Both the position numbers and the translations under genes were made by a program. This document shows, piece after piece, positions 31,905 through 42,814 of a DNA stretch of 64,000 nucleotides (position 1 is its first letter; each line of letters starts with the position of its first letter). The stretch covers positions 7,688,001-7,752,000 of the forward strand of contig CM121342.1 of NCBI GenBank assembly GCA_051530055.1. The letters are read 5' to 3'. Origin of the DNA: Neoechinorhynchus agilis (taxonomy: Eukaryota > Acanthocephala). The notes below the pieces were generated by a model. That model made no database searches and was not told the DNA's origin. It saw only the letters and a list, made by a program, of their open reading frames with translations.

Positions 31905-32540
31905 CAGCAAATATGGATAAGCGAATCGACGATTCGAATGAGTCTAATTTCGATAAGCCGCGGGTTAGACGATGATACTCTTGCAAACCCTCATGTAGAA
32001 TACCAAAGGATTTCCAGTTAAATAAAAATAAAAATGAAATTACAGCTATCATCCGCGAAGAAAAAATTTGGTTGGCCGAAGACGGTAAAAATTTCTGCGA
32101 TCAAAAAAGAAATTCCTAATGATCTTCACATGGCGGAATCAGAATTCGTAAAAGCTAAAGAGGATGGAACTTTTTAATTAAAGGATACAAAATATCCTGC
32201 TATTGAAGCAAAAGAATTGGTTCAACGAAGTGTTGTTAAAAAAAGCGAGATCCAAGAAAGAGAGTTTGAAAAGTTTAACAGTATCGACAAGTCATTACAC
32301 AAATTGGACAATTGCAACCAGTGTTCCGAATTGATTGCATCCATTGCGAATTATCCATGGAGCAGTAAGAGTAAAGCTGCGAGCATTTTTTAGCGATAAA
32401 GCCACACAGACAGTCCAAGAACAAGAAATCGAAACAAATGAAAGGAGTGAATTTGAGCGAAGGTTTCATCCTTTTGAACAATCTCGTTGAATTCTCGATT
32501 CTGACGTTCGAAAACCTATCACAGAACATTTAAGATTGAT
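31905..32540 (+). pseudogene. Degraded coding sequence, possibly a retrocopy
   Basis: Three plus-strand frames in succession read MDKRIDDSNESNFDKPRVRR, ITAIIREEKIWLAEDGKNF, PNDLHMAESEFVKAKEDGTF, YPAIEAKELVQRSVVKKSEI and FNSIDKSLHKLDNCNQC. The composition and heptad-like runs look like a real intracellular protein, but stops and shifts break it at least four times. No introns are apparent between blocks, which suggests a processed copy. I do not recognise the family. Confidence 0.4.
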
Positions 32541-33176
32541 TCAAAAAGCGTGGTTTCGGACAGCATATCAGCAAAGTCGAATTAAAATGTGTATTTTTAT
32601 ACCTAAAGCGATCCTGTTTATCCATAGACAGACCCAACTGTCTGATATACAAACTCCTGTTCTCTCTTAACATTTTACCAGAACTGTTGCAGTGCTACAC
32701 GAACTTTGAAACTCGAAAAATACCGTCGTTGGAAATTGCACATAAAAAATACAATAAAATTCGGCATTTATATCATTTAGAGCTCAGTCCGTAAATATAG
32801 ATAGAGTCACAAAGAAGGTCTTGGATTATATCGATTGCAATATTAGAAAAAATTTTGACCTACAACGAACGAACCTTGTTGTTGGCGACATGTGATCTTG
32901 CGACCGAACAAATTGTTAGTGATTTTAAAATATTAGCGAAAAAGATTTAAATTCGATCTTTCGTGATTTAATGAGTTTGCAGGTTGTGATTTTCGTAATG
33001 TTTTCAGCTCGGCCAAATGAGCTCCAACAATTCGGTCGACAATATATAAGCAACACAGTGTTCTTATAATATTGATAAAGAATGCAAGGAAATCAGTGGA
33101 GTAAAATGTGAACCTTTTGATTTCAATCTGTTGCTTGCTCTTACCGTAAAATGAATACAACGATAAAACGTTTTAA

Positions 33177-33255
33177 TAATACAATTCAAACAATCTGTTT
33201 GAATTGATTTCGATATGAAAGCTGCGCGTACCGTAAAAGAAATCCAACGATAAAA
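33177..33255. repeat. Duplicated LRR 3'-flank sequence with a palindrome
   Basis: ACGATAAAACGTTTTAATAA occurs at 33160 and again at 33249, each preceded by TACCGTAAAA. Between them is the palindromic CAATTCAAACAATCTGTTTG (AATTG). The same CAATTCAAACAATCTGTTTG recurs at 33631, beside the LINE tail that interrupts copy P2. In the other LRR copies the 3' flank motif occurs once. Confidence 0.6.
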
Positions 33256-33280
33256 CGTTTTAATAATAGGATCATAAAAT

Positions 33281-34927
33281 TCAGTAATTAAAAGTTGCTT
33301 CAATTTTCATTCCTTCAACGATAATCTGTCCTAGCGATCTCATCATTGCGAAGCGATCAATATTAAAGTGTTGGACTAGATTGTTTGAAACATTCAAGAA
33401 AACAAGATTCGACATTTTGATATCATACAGACTTCCCGGTATACTTCTAAGTTTGTTATCAGCAAGATTAAAAAATATAAGATTTTCCAATCCGTCGAAC
33501 GCATCGATGGGAAATGTACTGAGATCGTTTTGACTGAGATCGATAGCTTCCAACAGGCTAGCAGCTTCAAATGCTTTGGACTTTATATTGGTTATTATAT
33601 TTGATTGGAGACTCAAATATTTAAGATTTACAATTCAAACAATCTGTTTGAAGCACATTCACCGCCTCCCGCCAAATTCCAGCTTTTGAGCCGCCACGTG
33701 TTTAATTCTCTCACCGTTACCAGGTTTTGTTTTTTAGCGAGATAATCTGCGTAGCTCTTGGACCATCGATTTTCAAGGCGGCCAAAATGGACTGCGGGAC
33801 GAATGCCGGGCGAAGACCGAAGTACGCGAGAGCCAGGTAAGTGTTTGTCCTATTAAAGGTAACTGTTGATATGTTATTTCCTCGCAAAATGACCGATGGA
33901 ATGGAATACACGGGATAGTTTCTCGCAATCAAATCTCGAATTCGATTTTCGGACAAGTCGATGTATTCGAGTTTTTTATTGTTACGAAAAAGATTGCAAT
34001 GGACATAGTTTAGTTGGTTGTAACTAATCGAGAAGATTTCCAGTAGACGATTATTTCTAAAACTGTCCGAATTGATCGTTGTTATTAGATTATGATCAAG
34101 AAATATATCTCTCAAGCTTGTTAACTTCAAAAAAGCGTTTTTGTGCAAGTCTTTAATTTTATTATGAAGAAATTGGTGACATTTGCAAGATAGGTAATAT
34201 GGAGATAACGAAGATTTTTAAACGATTCAATTTTGTCTACGGATTTTATTGGATTACCAACTATGTATAATTCCTTAAGATTGTAAAAAGAGCTGCAATC
34301 TTGTGCAGATAAATGTTCAATCAAATTATAACTTAGATCCAGTACTTTTAGGTATCTTAGTCTGCTAATAACGTTTATACTTTCACTTGTGAGAATATTG
34401 TTCGATAAACGAAGTATCCTCAATAACGGCAATTGCTGTGGGAATTGGACAGGAATTACTGATATGTTATTGAAACTCAAACATAGTCCAACAACTCTCT
34501 TAAGATCTTTAAAAGCGTCCTCTTGAATCTTATCAATTCCAGCTCTCTCAGTATCCAACTGTTTTACACCTCTGAATTTATAAAGTAAAGAACTGTTTAG
34601 TATTGGCGATCTGTATGATTTTTCCGATTCATGAGAGAAAGTTACTTTAACGACTTGGGGAAATAACGAGGCAGAATTTTCAGGAATATCTTTTAGATCG
34701 ACATTATAAAATTCAAAATTTTCATGATTGCGTTGAGCAGATCGTAGTAAATTAGTAATCGATTTCATTCTGCCAACATCATCATTTTGGTAACATCGTA
34801 TTCCAACGCCTGAGATCGGTTGACAGTGCGTTAACCCGCACTTCGGTTCTCTTCCACTCGGTTCCATTGAAATAAGATTTAGTTGAATGACTAACAACAG
34901 AAAATTTAAATGAAACACTTTAAACAT
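33281..34927 (-). pseudogene. LRR gene copy P2, broken
   Basis: The same family as the intact genes at 42815 and 48647. 34927-34160 encodes the signal peptide (MFKVFHLNFLLLVIQLNLIS) and the first ~240 residues. Then comes a deletion removing the segment after ANVTN up to the KIKG repeat, with a frame change. 34148-33717 continues from the HKNAF repeat through VPQSILAALKIDGPRATQII. About 33630-33710 is replaced by a short LINE tail (CACCGCCTCCCGCCAAATTC). 33616-33281 encodes the last LRRs to the normal C-terminus (GMKIEATFNY). There are at least two disabling changes. Confidence 0.9.
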
Positions 34928-35014
34928 TGCCTTTAAAAAACGACGACGAAAAATTTGCATGAGTAAAAATATGCGTGAAATCCTTAAAGAATTAGTACAA
35001 GAGCAATACAACAC

Positions 35015-36640
35015 TTTCTCCTGATGCGCGGAGAAAAAGCCAAATTTTACTTCTATCTCGGTAACTTTAGCGACTTCTAATTGACCAGAATGATAATTTT
35101 CGGCTATGAATACGGTTATGTGAACCTTTCAATCCGAAGCGTAAATGAATTACAATTAAAAATTGTATCATTAATTCGGCTGGATTTGCCCAAGTTCAGA
35201 CATTTAAAAAGGTAAAAGCAACCGATTTCCTTTTCAGTCTGCGACAAATTAAAAATTAATAAAGGAATGAAACTTTAACAAAAACTTTAAGAATCAGAAT
35301 ATTTTTCAGTTTTATTGTCGGCTTTAATCCTTACAAACAATTATTTTTCGTCTATACCGATCAAAAAGGATTATTGGATGTTTTTAAATAACTTTTTTTA
35401 ACACGAGAGATAAATTTTTAATAAATCATTCACACCACCGTTCTGGATAACTGAGCTGCCGTCCTGGTTTAACGGTCGAAAACACGGAACAGCAAGACTT
35501 ATGTTTCGTAGCAGGAATGCTCCCGATATCGGATCGCCATTGATTCCTCTCAATCTCTTGGATAATTGGTTGACCAGGTCCTACGCCGCGGTATTAAACG
35601 ATTTGAGTGTCTCGACCCGAAAAAGAACGAAATAATGATTTCGACCCCTGCATTTAATCTTTTTGCTATCCTCAGCGGCGGTTGCTACTCCCCTGGTTTA
35701 ATAGGAACGAATGCAATGTTGCTGGCTGCGGACGTGTCCACGAACGTGGCGCCCGCCTTTAGTTCCCCGGCAGTTACCAATGAGATCTAATGCATCGCCA
35801 TGACCAACTTATTCCTTCAGCCAAATTGAGTTGGGCTGAGCATAATAATTTGTATGGTTCCGAATTGGGATGTCTTCTCAGATTTTTAATGGGAATAATT
35901 GTTTGTTCCTCTTGGATTTCGTTTAATTAATCCCTAGAGAGCTCTGTGGGAAGGTTAGACATAATCAGATTAACTTTCAAAGACATATCAATAAATTTTG
36001 ATGTTGAAGTCATTTAGCATTTGGACAAATAATTGTTTTTATGAAGATTGGTCAGCAGGTACCTGTTTCAGAGTAGTAATTAGATTACTCATAGCACTGA
36101 ACCATCCGGTACGAGCATGTACATCCCTCCGGATCCTCCGATACCTCCAGGAGGCGGGACTCATCAGTGAGTTTCCTCCCTTCAGCGGTATTTCGTCCCG
36201 AACCAGGTCGGTGAGCTGTGCGCCAGGCCACACATCGAAATAATTGTTATTAAGTTCACAAAAAATTAACATTGTTGCAAACTTTGTGTTGAAACATTCT
36301 TTGTCTTTAAGTTTTAGGAATTTAGAAACCCCCAGTTGCTCTATCAGGTACTTTACAAATGTAGTTCTCCTTCCTGTTAGTCTTTTAAGGAGCTATGAAG
36401 CATTAGTATAGGAGGAACTTGTATGTTAACAAAATTTCTTCATAATGTCGACACAATCACTCAAGACAACTTATATCACACACACGGGAGCAAACAACTA
36501 ACCGTTACTTTTTCTTCGTCGATGTATCAGTCCACAGTATTCGGTCAACGAAAGCCAGCGAAATCCGGAGGTCCTGGAGGTCTCATTGGTATTGAAATCG
36601 GTTCCGAGCGCAAAAAAACCCACAAAAACCATCGCAAAAA
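35015..36640. other. P2 upstream flank, repeat R1 copy and unknown repeats
   Basis: 35015-35260 matches the upstream region of P4 (50700-50880; shared CTCGGTAACTTTAGCGACTT). Repeat R1 copy 2 is at 35430-35640. 36080-36240 is GC-richer (CCTCCAGGAGGCGGGACTCA) without a recognisable gene. 36595-36630 matches 59850-59885 (GTTCCGAGCGCAAAAAAACC), a fragment of the LINE ORF1 at 59595. Confidence 0.5.
35430..35640. repeat. Dispersed repeat R1, copy 2
   Basis: Counterpart of 19092-19290 in the same orientation. It shares GTCCTGG.TTA/GTATCGGTCGAAA-like, GACCAGGTCCTACGCCGCGG and GAACGAAATAATGAT. It precedes a GC-richer stretch to 35800 that has no counterpart in copy 1. Confidence 0.5.
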
Positions 36641-36644
36641 GTAA

Positions 36645-39600
36645 AAGCAACAACAACGTCGTAACGTCCGTTCTTACAACAAAAAGCAAATCCACGAACG
36701 TCTCGCGCATTAGAGAAATAAACAACAAGGCGAGGTTTGCCTTCAACAACTAAACGTGAGAGTACCGCTTTCGCTGTTAATGCACAAAAAACTGCGATAC
36801 GCCTTTTTATACAGCAAAGTGAGAAGGATCTCATTCGTCGCGAAAGTAAAATAAACAATAACGTCGTAACGTCCGTTCCTTACAACTAAAAGCAAATCCA
36901 CGTACGTCTCGTGCATTAGAGAAACAACAACAAAGCGACGTCCGCCTTCAACAACAAAACGTGAGAGTACCGCTTGCGTTGTCATTGTACAAAGACTGCG
37001 ATACGCCTTTTTATCAAGCCAAGTGAGAAAGATCTCATTCGTCGCGAAAGTAAAATAAACAATAACGTCTTAACGTCCGTTCCTTACAACTAAAAGCAAA
37101 TCCACGTACGTCTCGTGAATTAGAGAAACAACAACAAAGCGACGTCCGCCTTCAACAACTAAACGTGAGAGTACCGCTTTCGCTGTTAATGAACAAAAAA
37201 CTGCGATACGCCTTTTTATACAGCAAAGTGAGAAAGATCTCATTCGTCGCGAAAGTAAAATAAACAATAACGTCGTAACGTCCGTTCCTTACAACTAAAA
37301 GCAAATCCACGTACGTCTCGTGCATTAGAGAAACAACAACAAAGCGACGTCCGCCTTCAACAACTAAACGTGAGAGTACCGCTTGCGTTGTTATTGTACA
37401 AAGACTGCGATACGCCTTTTTATCAAGCAAAGTGAGAAAGATCTCATTCGTCGCGAAAGTAAAATAAACAATAACGTCTTAACGTCCGTTCCTTACAACT
37501 AAAAGCAAATCCACGTACGTCTCGTGCATTAGAGAAACAACAACAAAGCGACGTCCGCCTTCAACAACTAAACGTGAGAGTACCGCCTGCGTTGTTATTG
37601 TACAAAGACTGCGATACGCCCTTTTGTCAATCCCTGTTAGAAAGATCTCATTCGTCGCGAAAGTAAAATAAACAATAACGTCTTAACGTCCGTTCCTTAC
37701 AACTAAAAGCAAATCCACGTACGTCTCGTGCATTAGAGAAACAACAACAAAGCGACGTCCGCCTTCAACAACTAAACGTGAGAGTACCGCTTGCGTTGTC
37801 ATTGTACAAAGACTGCGATACGCCTTTTTATCAAGCCAAGTGAGAAAGATCTCATTCGTCGCGAAAGTAAAATAAACAATAACGTCTTAACGTCCGTTCC
37901 TTACAACTAAAAGCAAATCCACGTACGTCTCGTGCATTAGAGAAACAACAACAAAGCGACGTCCGCCTTCAACAACTAAACGTGAGAGTACCGCTTGCGT
38001 TGTCATTGTACAAAGACTGCGATACGCCTTTTTATCAAGCCAAGTGAGAAAGATCTCATTCGTCGCGAAAGTAAAATAAACAATAACGTCTTAACGTCCG
38101 TTCCTTACAACTAAAAGCAAATCCACGTACGTCTCGTGCATTAGAGAAACAACAACAAAGCGACGTCCGCCTTCAACAACTAAACGTGAGAGTACCGCTT
38201 GCGTTGTTATTGTACAAAGACTGCGATACGCCCTTTTGTCAATCCATGTGAGAAAGATCTCATTCGTCGCGAAAGTAAAATAAACAATAACGTCTTAACG
38301 TCCGTTCCTTACAACTAAAAGCAAATCCACGTACGTCTCGTGCATTAGAGAAACAACAACAAAGCGACGTCCGCCTTCAACAACTAAACGTGAGAGTACC
38401 GCTTGCGTTGTCATTGTACAAAGACTGCGATACGCCCCTTTGTCAATCCCTGTTAGAAAGATCTCATTCGTCGCGAAAGTAAAATAAACAATAACGTCTT
38501 AACGTCCGTTCCTTACAACTAAAAGCAAATCCACGTACGTCTCGTGCATTAGAGAAACAACAACAAAGCGACGTCCGCCTTCAACAACAAAACGTGAGAG
38601 TACCGCTTGCGTTGTCATTGTACAAAGACTGCGATACGCCTTTTTATCAAGCCAAGTGAGAAAGATCTCATTCGTCGCGAAAGTAAAATAAACAATAACG
38701 TCTTAACGTCCGTTCCTTACAACTAAAAGCAAATCCACGTACGTCTCGTGCATTAGAGAAACAACAACAAAGCGACGTCCGCCTTCAACAACTAAACGTG
38801 AGAGTACCGCTTGCGTTGTCATTGTACAAAGACTGCGATACGCCCCTTTGTCAATCCCTGTTAGAAAGATCTCATTCGTCGCGAAAGTAAAATAAACAAT
38901 AACGTCTTAACGTCCGTTCCTTACAACTAAAAGCAAATCCACGTACGTCTCGTGCATTAGAGAAACAACAACAAAGCGACGTCCGCCTTCAACAACAAAA
39001 CGTGAGAGTACCGCTTGCGTTGTCATTGTACAAAGACTGCGATACGCCCTTTTGTCAATCCATGTGAGAAAGATCTCATTCGTCGCGAAAGTAAAATAAA
39101 CAATAACGTCTTAACGTCCGTTCCTTACAACTAAAAGCAAATCCACGTACGTCTCGTGAATTAGAGAAACAACAACAAAGCGACGTCCGCCTTCAACAAC
39201 TAAACGTGAGAGTACCGCTTGCGTTGTCATTGTACAAAGACTGCGATACGCCCCTTTGTCAATCCCTGTTAGAAAGATCTCATTCGTCGCGAAAGTAAAA
39301 TAAACAATAACGTCGTAACGTCCGTTCCTTACAACTAAAAGCAAATCCACGTACGTCTCGTGCATTAGAGAAACAACAACAAAGCGACGTCCGCCTTCAA
39401 CAACTAAACGAGTACCGCTTGCGTTGTTATTGTACAAAGACTGCGATACGCCTTTTTATCAATCCATGTTAGAAAGATCTCATTCGTCGCGAAAGTAAAA
39501 TAAACAATAACGTCTTAACGTCCGTTCCTTACAACTAAAAGCAAATCCACGTACGTCTCGTGCATTAGAGAAACAACAACAAAGCGACGTCCGCCTTCAA

Positions 39601-40876
39601 CAACTAAACGTGAGAGTACCGCTTGCGTTGTTATTGTACAAAGACTGCGATACGCCCCTTTGTCAATCCCTGTTAGAAAGATCTCATTCGTCGCGAAAGT
39701 AAAATAAACAATAACGTCGTAACGTCCGTTCCTTACAACTAAAAGCAAATCCACGTACGTCTCGTGCATTAGAGAAACAACAACAAAGCGACGTCCGCCT
39801 TCAACAACTAAACGTGAGAGTACCGCTTGCGTTGTTATTGTACAAAGACTGCGATACGCCCCTTTGTCAATCCCTGTTAGAAAGATCTCATTCGTCGCGA
39901 AAGTAAAATAAACAATAACGTCTTAACGTCCGTTCCTTACAACTAAAAGCAAATCCACGTACGTCTCGTGCATTAGAGAAACAACAACAAAGCGACGTCC
40001 GCCTTCAACAAAACGTGAGAGTACCGCCTGCGTTGTTATTGTACAAAGACTGCGATACGCCCCTTTGTCAATCCCTGTTAGAAAGATCTCATTCGTCGCG
40101 AAAGTAAAATAAACAATAACGTCTTAACGTCCGTTCCTTACAACTAAAAGCAAATCCACGTACGTCTCGTGCATTAGAGAAACAACAACAAAGCGACGTC
40201 CGCCTTCAACAACTAAACGTGAGAGTACCGCTTGCGTTGTCATTGTACAAAGACTGCGATACGCCCCTTTGTCAATCCCTGTTAGAAAGATCTCATTCGT
40301 CGCGAAAGTAAAATAAACAATAACGTCTTAACGTCCGTTCCTTACAACTAAAAGCAAATCCACGTACGTCTCGTGCATTAGAGAAACAACAACAAAGCGA
40401 CGTCCGCCTTCAACAACTAAACGTGAGAGTACCGCCTGCGTTGTTATTGTACAAAGACTGCGATACGCCTTTTTATCAAGCCATGTGAGAAAGATCTCAT
40501 TCGTCGCGAAAGTAAAATAAACAATAACGTCTTAACGTCCGTTCCTTACAACTAAAAGCAAATCCACGTACGTCTCGTGCATTAGAGAAACAACAACAAA
40601 GCGACGTCCGCCTTCAACAACTAAACGTGAGAGTACCGCCTGCGTTGTTATTGTACAAAGACTGCGATACGCCCCTTTGTCAATCCCTGTTAGAAAGGTC
40701 TCATTCGTCGCGAAGGTAAAATAAACAATAACGTCGTAACGTCCGTTCCTTACAACTAAAAGCAAATCCACGTACGTCTCGTTCATTGGAGAAACAACAA
40801 CAAAGCGACGTCCGCCTTCAACAACTAAACGTGAGAGTACCGCTTGCGTTGTTATTGTACAAAGACTGCGATACGC
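36645..40876. repeat. 204-bp satellite, array 2 (about 21 copies)
   Basis: AACGTCCGTTCCTTAC recurs from 36661 to 40738, with a period of exactly 204 bp for most of the array (e.g. 37685, 37889, 38093, 38297, 38501). Copies differ at a small set of sites: CCCCTTTGTCAATCCCTGTT or TTTTTATCAAGCCAAGTGAG, GTCGTAACG or GTCTTAACG, and TTATTG or TCATTG. The first units (36661-37270) are the most divergent, and the inner ones are highly homogenised. On the minus strand each unit encodes 68 residues (MHETYVDLLLVVRNGR...). It is bounded left by a LINE ORF1 fragment and right by the RT of PLE-2. Array 1 is at 20846-21512. Confidence 0.98.
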
Positions 40877-42243
40877 CCTCGCAAATCTCGGAGATTTCAG
40901 AGAAACAATTCTTAAACAATCTGTATCATAAATGTAGTACAGATTGTAAGATGATTTCTGCGGATGTCATTTCTCTTTTCACAAAGATACCACTGGAGAT
41001 CGCTATCCAATTTACTCTTCCTCTCTTACTCAAGAATGACGAAGGTTGGAATTTAGCCGCAAATATGTGGCACCAACTTATTACTATGTGGACTAAACAC
41101 TCCAATTTCATGTTTGAAGACTCAAATTATGAGCCGATCAATGAGTTGCGATGGGGAGCCCACTTGCTCTTGTCTTAGCTGAACTGTACATGAGAAAATT
41201 GGAATGAGAAAATCTATCTACGATAACGGGTGTCCAATTGTGGCAGCGGTATATTGACGACACATTTATTTGGATTGTTGAAGATGTTAATGTGGATGTT
41301 TTTACCCATATTCTCAATTCAAAGGATACAAATGTACAGTGGACAGTAGATGCCGAAAAGGATCATAAGCTACCTTTCTTGGATATCGAAATTGAGCGAA
41401 CTGATATCTTTGCAACCAAAGTCTATCGGAAAGTCCGGATTCCTACTAATATCACTCCTTTCAACACGATGTCACCAATCTACGACAAGATAAGCATCAT
41501 GAGATAACTTTATTCGAGGGCTTATACATATTGTTCAACAAGCGAATGTTTGAATAAAGAGTCTAATCATCTAAACATGATGTTTAAAACAATGGGATAT
41601 CCAGCGAACATGATTAGGAGATATAGCATGTGGGCTAGGAGCAAAACAAAAAGAATAACGGACAAATCTTGAATTCACATTAGCGTCCCCTATGTCAGCG
41701 AAACGATACACGGTGATTTGAAGAGGATCATCAAGATGAAAACGCCAAAGGACAAGGACATCACAATATACACGAAGAACCCTTTAGGATCATGGGACGG
41801 ATACAAGAGATGTTAAGATGAGACCATAGAATTGTTCTTACGTTGGACAGACTAACGATATAGTCTGTAGAATTAAAGAACATCAATACACACTTAGAAG
41901 GGAAAATGATGGAAGTTCTGCCGTACTCAATCATTTTGCCCATCATGGACACCTTATGGGTTTAGATGAAACTAAAATCATGGTTCGCAGTGACTTACGC
42001 GTATTGACAGGTCATCATGGAGGCCTTAATAATTCTACAATCAAAAACGGTGGAAGGCAACAAAGCGGACCACGTTTTGCAGATGAGAGTCGTGTAAATG
42101 TTTTTCCTAACCTTTCAGATCCAGATAAAGGCTATGGAATGAGGCGAAATATCGATTTTATAAATTTACATAATTTTTGTCGTCATTACACAACAATCAT
42201 GAGCAGTTTCATTTATCAAAACAAAATTAGAAAAAAGTCTTAA
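40877..42243 (+). mobile_element. Penelope-like element PLE-2, degraded
   Basis: Plus-strand blocks: 40950-41000 KMISADVISLFTKIPLEIAI (RT); 41238-41507 WQRYIDDTFIWIVEDVNVDV (RT YIDD); HKLPFLDIEIER (downstream RT/thumb block LPFLDI). About 41838-41925 has SYVGQTND...RIKEHQYTLRREN (GIY-YIG). 41956-42243 is the C-terminal tail with DETKIMVRSDLRV. The segment between the first RT block and YIDD retains LAELYMRK in another frame. Several frame changes, so inactive. The RT begins immediately after the last satellite unit. Confidence 0.85.
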
Positions 42244-42814
42244 GTTTAACCTCTACTTTAGTAATAATTATAGATAAGTTCATCCATTAATGAAATTATT
42301 ATCATCTTTATGTGCTTCGCAGGACGTTGTAGGCCTATTTTACCGCTTTTGGATTTCGGAATAAGGGAACGAATTACGATTTCATTTCTTGAGATGTTGG
42401 AGGGCTTCATTTGAAGGAAATCAGGGAAATATTGAAGAGTTGACAGAAAGTTTAGTTGACAGTTTGCGTGGAGTCTGAGATGAGGCAATGGCTGTAATTT
42501 GAGTGGGGCAGAGGATCTGATTGGTAGAGTCTCGGAAATGTTTCAGTTCAGAAAAAGACAAGCTTGGGGTGGAATAAGGATTGCGTTGACCAACAGAGTC
42601 TTTGAAGGCCCACCACCATGTTGAATTGCAACGAAAGCTTTTGCGGGAGATTTATTTCGACGGATCTTAGATGTTTGACATTAAAGAAGTTTTTGGGTAT
42701 TCCAATGAATTTTTTGAGTTAGTAAAATGTTAACCTTTTGATTTCGATATGATAGCTGCGCGTACCGTAAAACGAATCCAACGATAAAACGTTTTAATAA
42801 TAGGATCTTAAAAT
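42244..42814. other. Spacer between PLE-2 and LRR copy P3
   Basis: 42480-42700 is richer in G on the plus strand (TGAGTGGGGCAGAGGATCTG) and may be the reverse strand of a decayed LINE. 42725-42810 is the conserved LRR 3' flank (ACGATAAAACGTTTTAATAA). No gene. Confidence 0.4.

Noticed and set aside
36645-40876. Regular repeats that might suggest a CRISPR array
   Set aside because: The whole 204-bp unit is conserved with no unique spacers, and the DNA is clearly from a eukaryote. It is a tandem satellite.
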